Below, one piece after another: positions 63,747-64,000 of a stretch of 64,000 bases of DNA; positions within the stretch are counted from its first letter, which is position 1, and every line of letters starts with the position of its first letter. A program made the translations under genes and the position numbers. Under the pieces are notes generated by a model that was not told the origin of the DNA, did no database searches, and was given only the letters and a program-made list of their open reading frames with translations. Source of the stretch: G020348185 sp964525045. GTDB lineage: Bacteria > Nitrospirota > Nitrospiria > Nitrospirales > UBA8639. Where the stretch lies: NCBI GenBank assembly GCA_964525045.1, contig CAZGFD010000006.1, positions 1-64,000 on the forward strand, read 5' to 3'.

Positions 63747-64000
63747 GGAAGATTCCTTTAATTGCCAATTATTTCCAAAATTAAAAAACCCTAAATACCA
63801 CTTTTTGTCTCGACAGGCCCACTATAACACAGGAAGTATTGAAAAAGGCTGCGCAATCGCAGTTTCTGGTTTCAGGTTCCAAGTTTCAAGCACAACAAAG
63901 AACATTCTCTCTTTTTTTCACCTGAAACGTGAAACCTGAAACTTATTCACCATTTGCTGTTAGGAGTATGAAAAAATATCACCATGAAAAGGCGATTTTA
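63747..64000. repeat. Right-edge intergenic with TGAAACC repeat cluster
   Basis: No gene seen. TTTCTGGTTTCAGGTTCCAA at about 63868-63887 and CCTGAAACGTGAAACCTGAA at about 63921-63940 form inverted TTTCAGGT/ACCTGAAA motifs separated by about 35 bp. Same dispersed family as near 51190, 55850 and elsewhere. Confidence 0.6.

Noticed and set aside
1..64000. CRISPR arrays
   Set aside because: No regularly spaced direct repeats of 25-40 bp and no cas genes seen; the repeats found are REPIN-like or short motifs.

Overview
The window reads as one ~64 kb scaffold piece (with a 100-N gap at 28850-28949) of a Gram-negative bacterium of roughly 50% G+C. The mix of genes (paired RND metal pumps with Nitrospira-style small secreted proteins, LpxC, TypA, EttA, GlnS, a GDCCVxC protein, many short exported proteins) best suits the phylum Nitrospirota, perhaps a marine-type Nitrospira. 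That assignment is inference; no rRNA or nitrite-oxidation gene is present.

Region 1 (1-22192) looks like the right-hand part of a metal-resistance genomic island. It holds a transport-type mer cluster without merA (875-3583), a second MerR regulator with a small thioredoxin-fold partner (3699-4375), a forward cusCBA-type Cu/Ag efflux operon (4721-10984), a reverse czcCBA-type efflux operon headed by a His-rich exported protein (17567 down to 11118), and a reverse module of small HTH, CHC2 primase-like and DUF3631 ATPase genes (18778-21838). The island ends at 22137-22192 in the 3' half of a tRNA-Leu(CAG) gene, as expected for tyrosine-recombinase integration. The integrase and the intact tRNA are not in the window and should lie to the left.

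Region 2 (22.2-36.5 kb) is ordinary chromosome: exported proteins, an FG-GAP propeller, an SDR, pyrE, a rhodanese, two REPIN-like elements, a response regulator/HD-GYP pair behind trmI, NfeD/slipin/TrkA-type genes and a group 2 sigma factor.

Region 3 (36.5-43.5 kb) runs forward. It has an lpxC preceded by a sigma-54 promoter and a 20-bp palindrome, a secreted protein, a fusion of a PEP-mutase/isocitrate-lyase-family domain with a nucleotidyltransferase, a TMTC-like membrane TPR protein and a DUF6445 protein.

Region 4 (43.9-64 kb) is housekeeping: POT transporter, SpoU methyltransferase, typA-purE, a beta-hydroxyacid dehydrogenase, 1-Cys peroxiredoxin, ettA with two small membrane-associated proteins, Nudix, ogt, an XRE regulator, a MATE-like exporter and glnS. 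It is interrupted at about 59.9-61.98 kb by a visibly G+C-richer block with an asparagine synthetase and the 5' stump of a carrier-protein-like gene, probably a foreign remnant.
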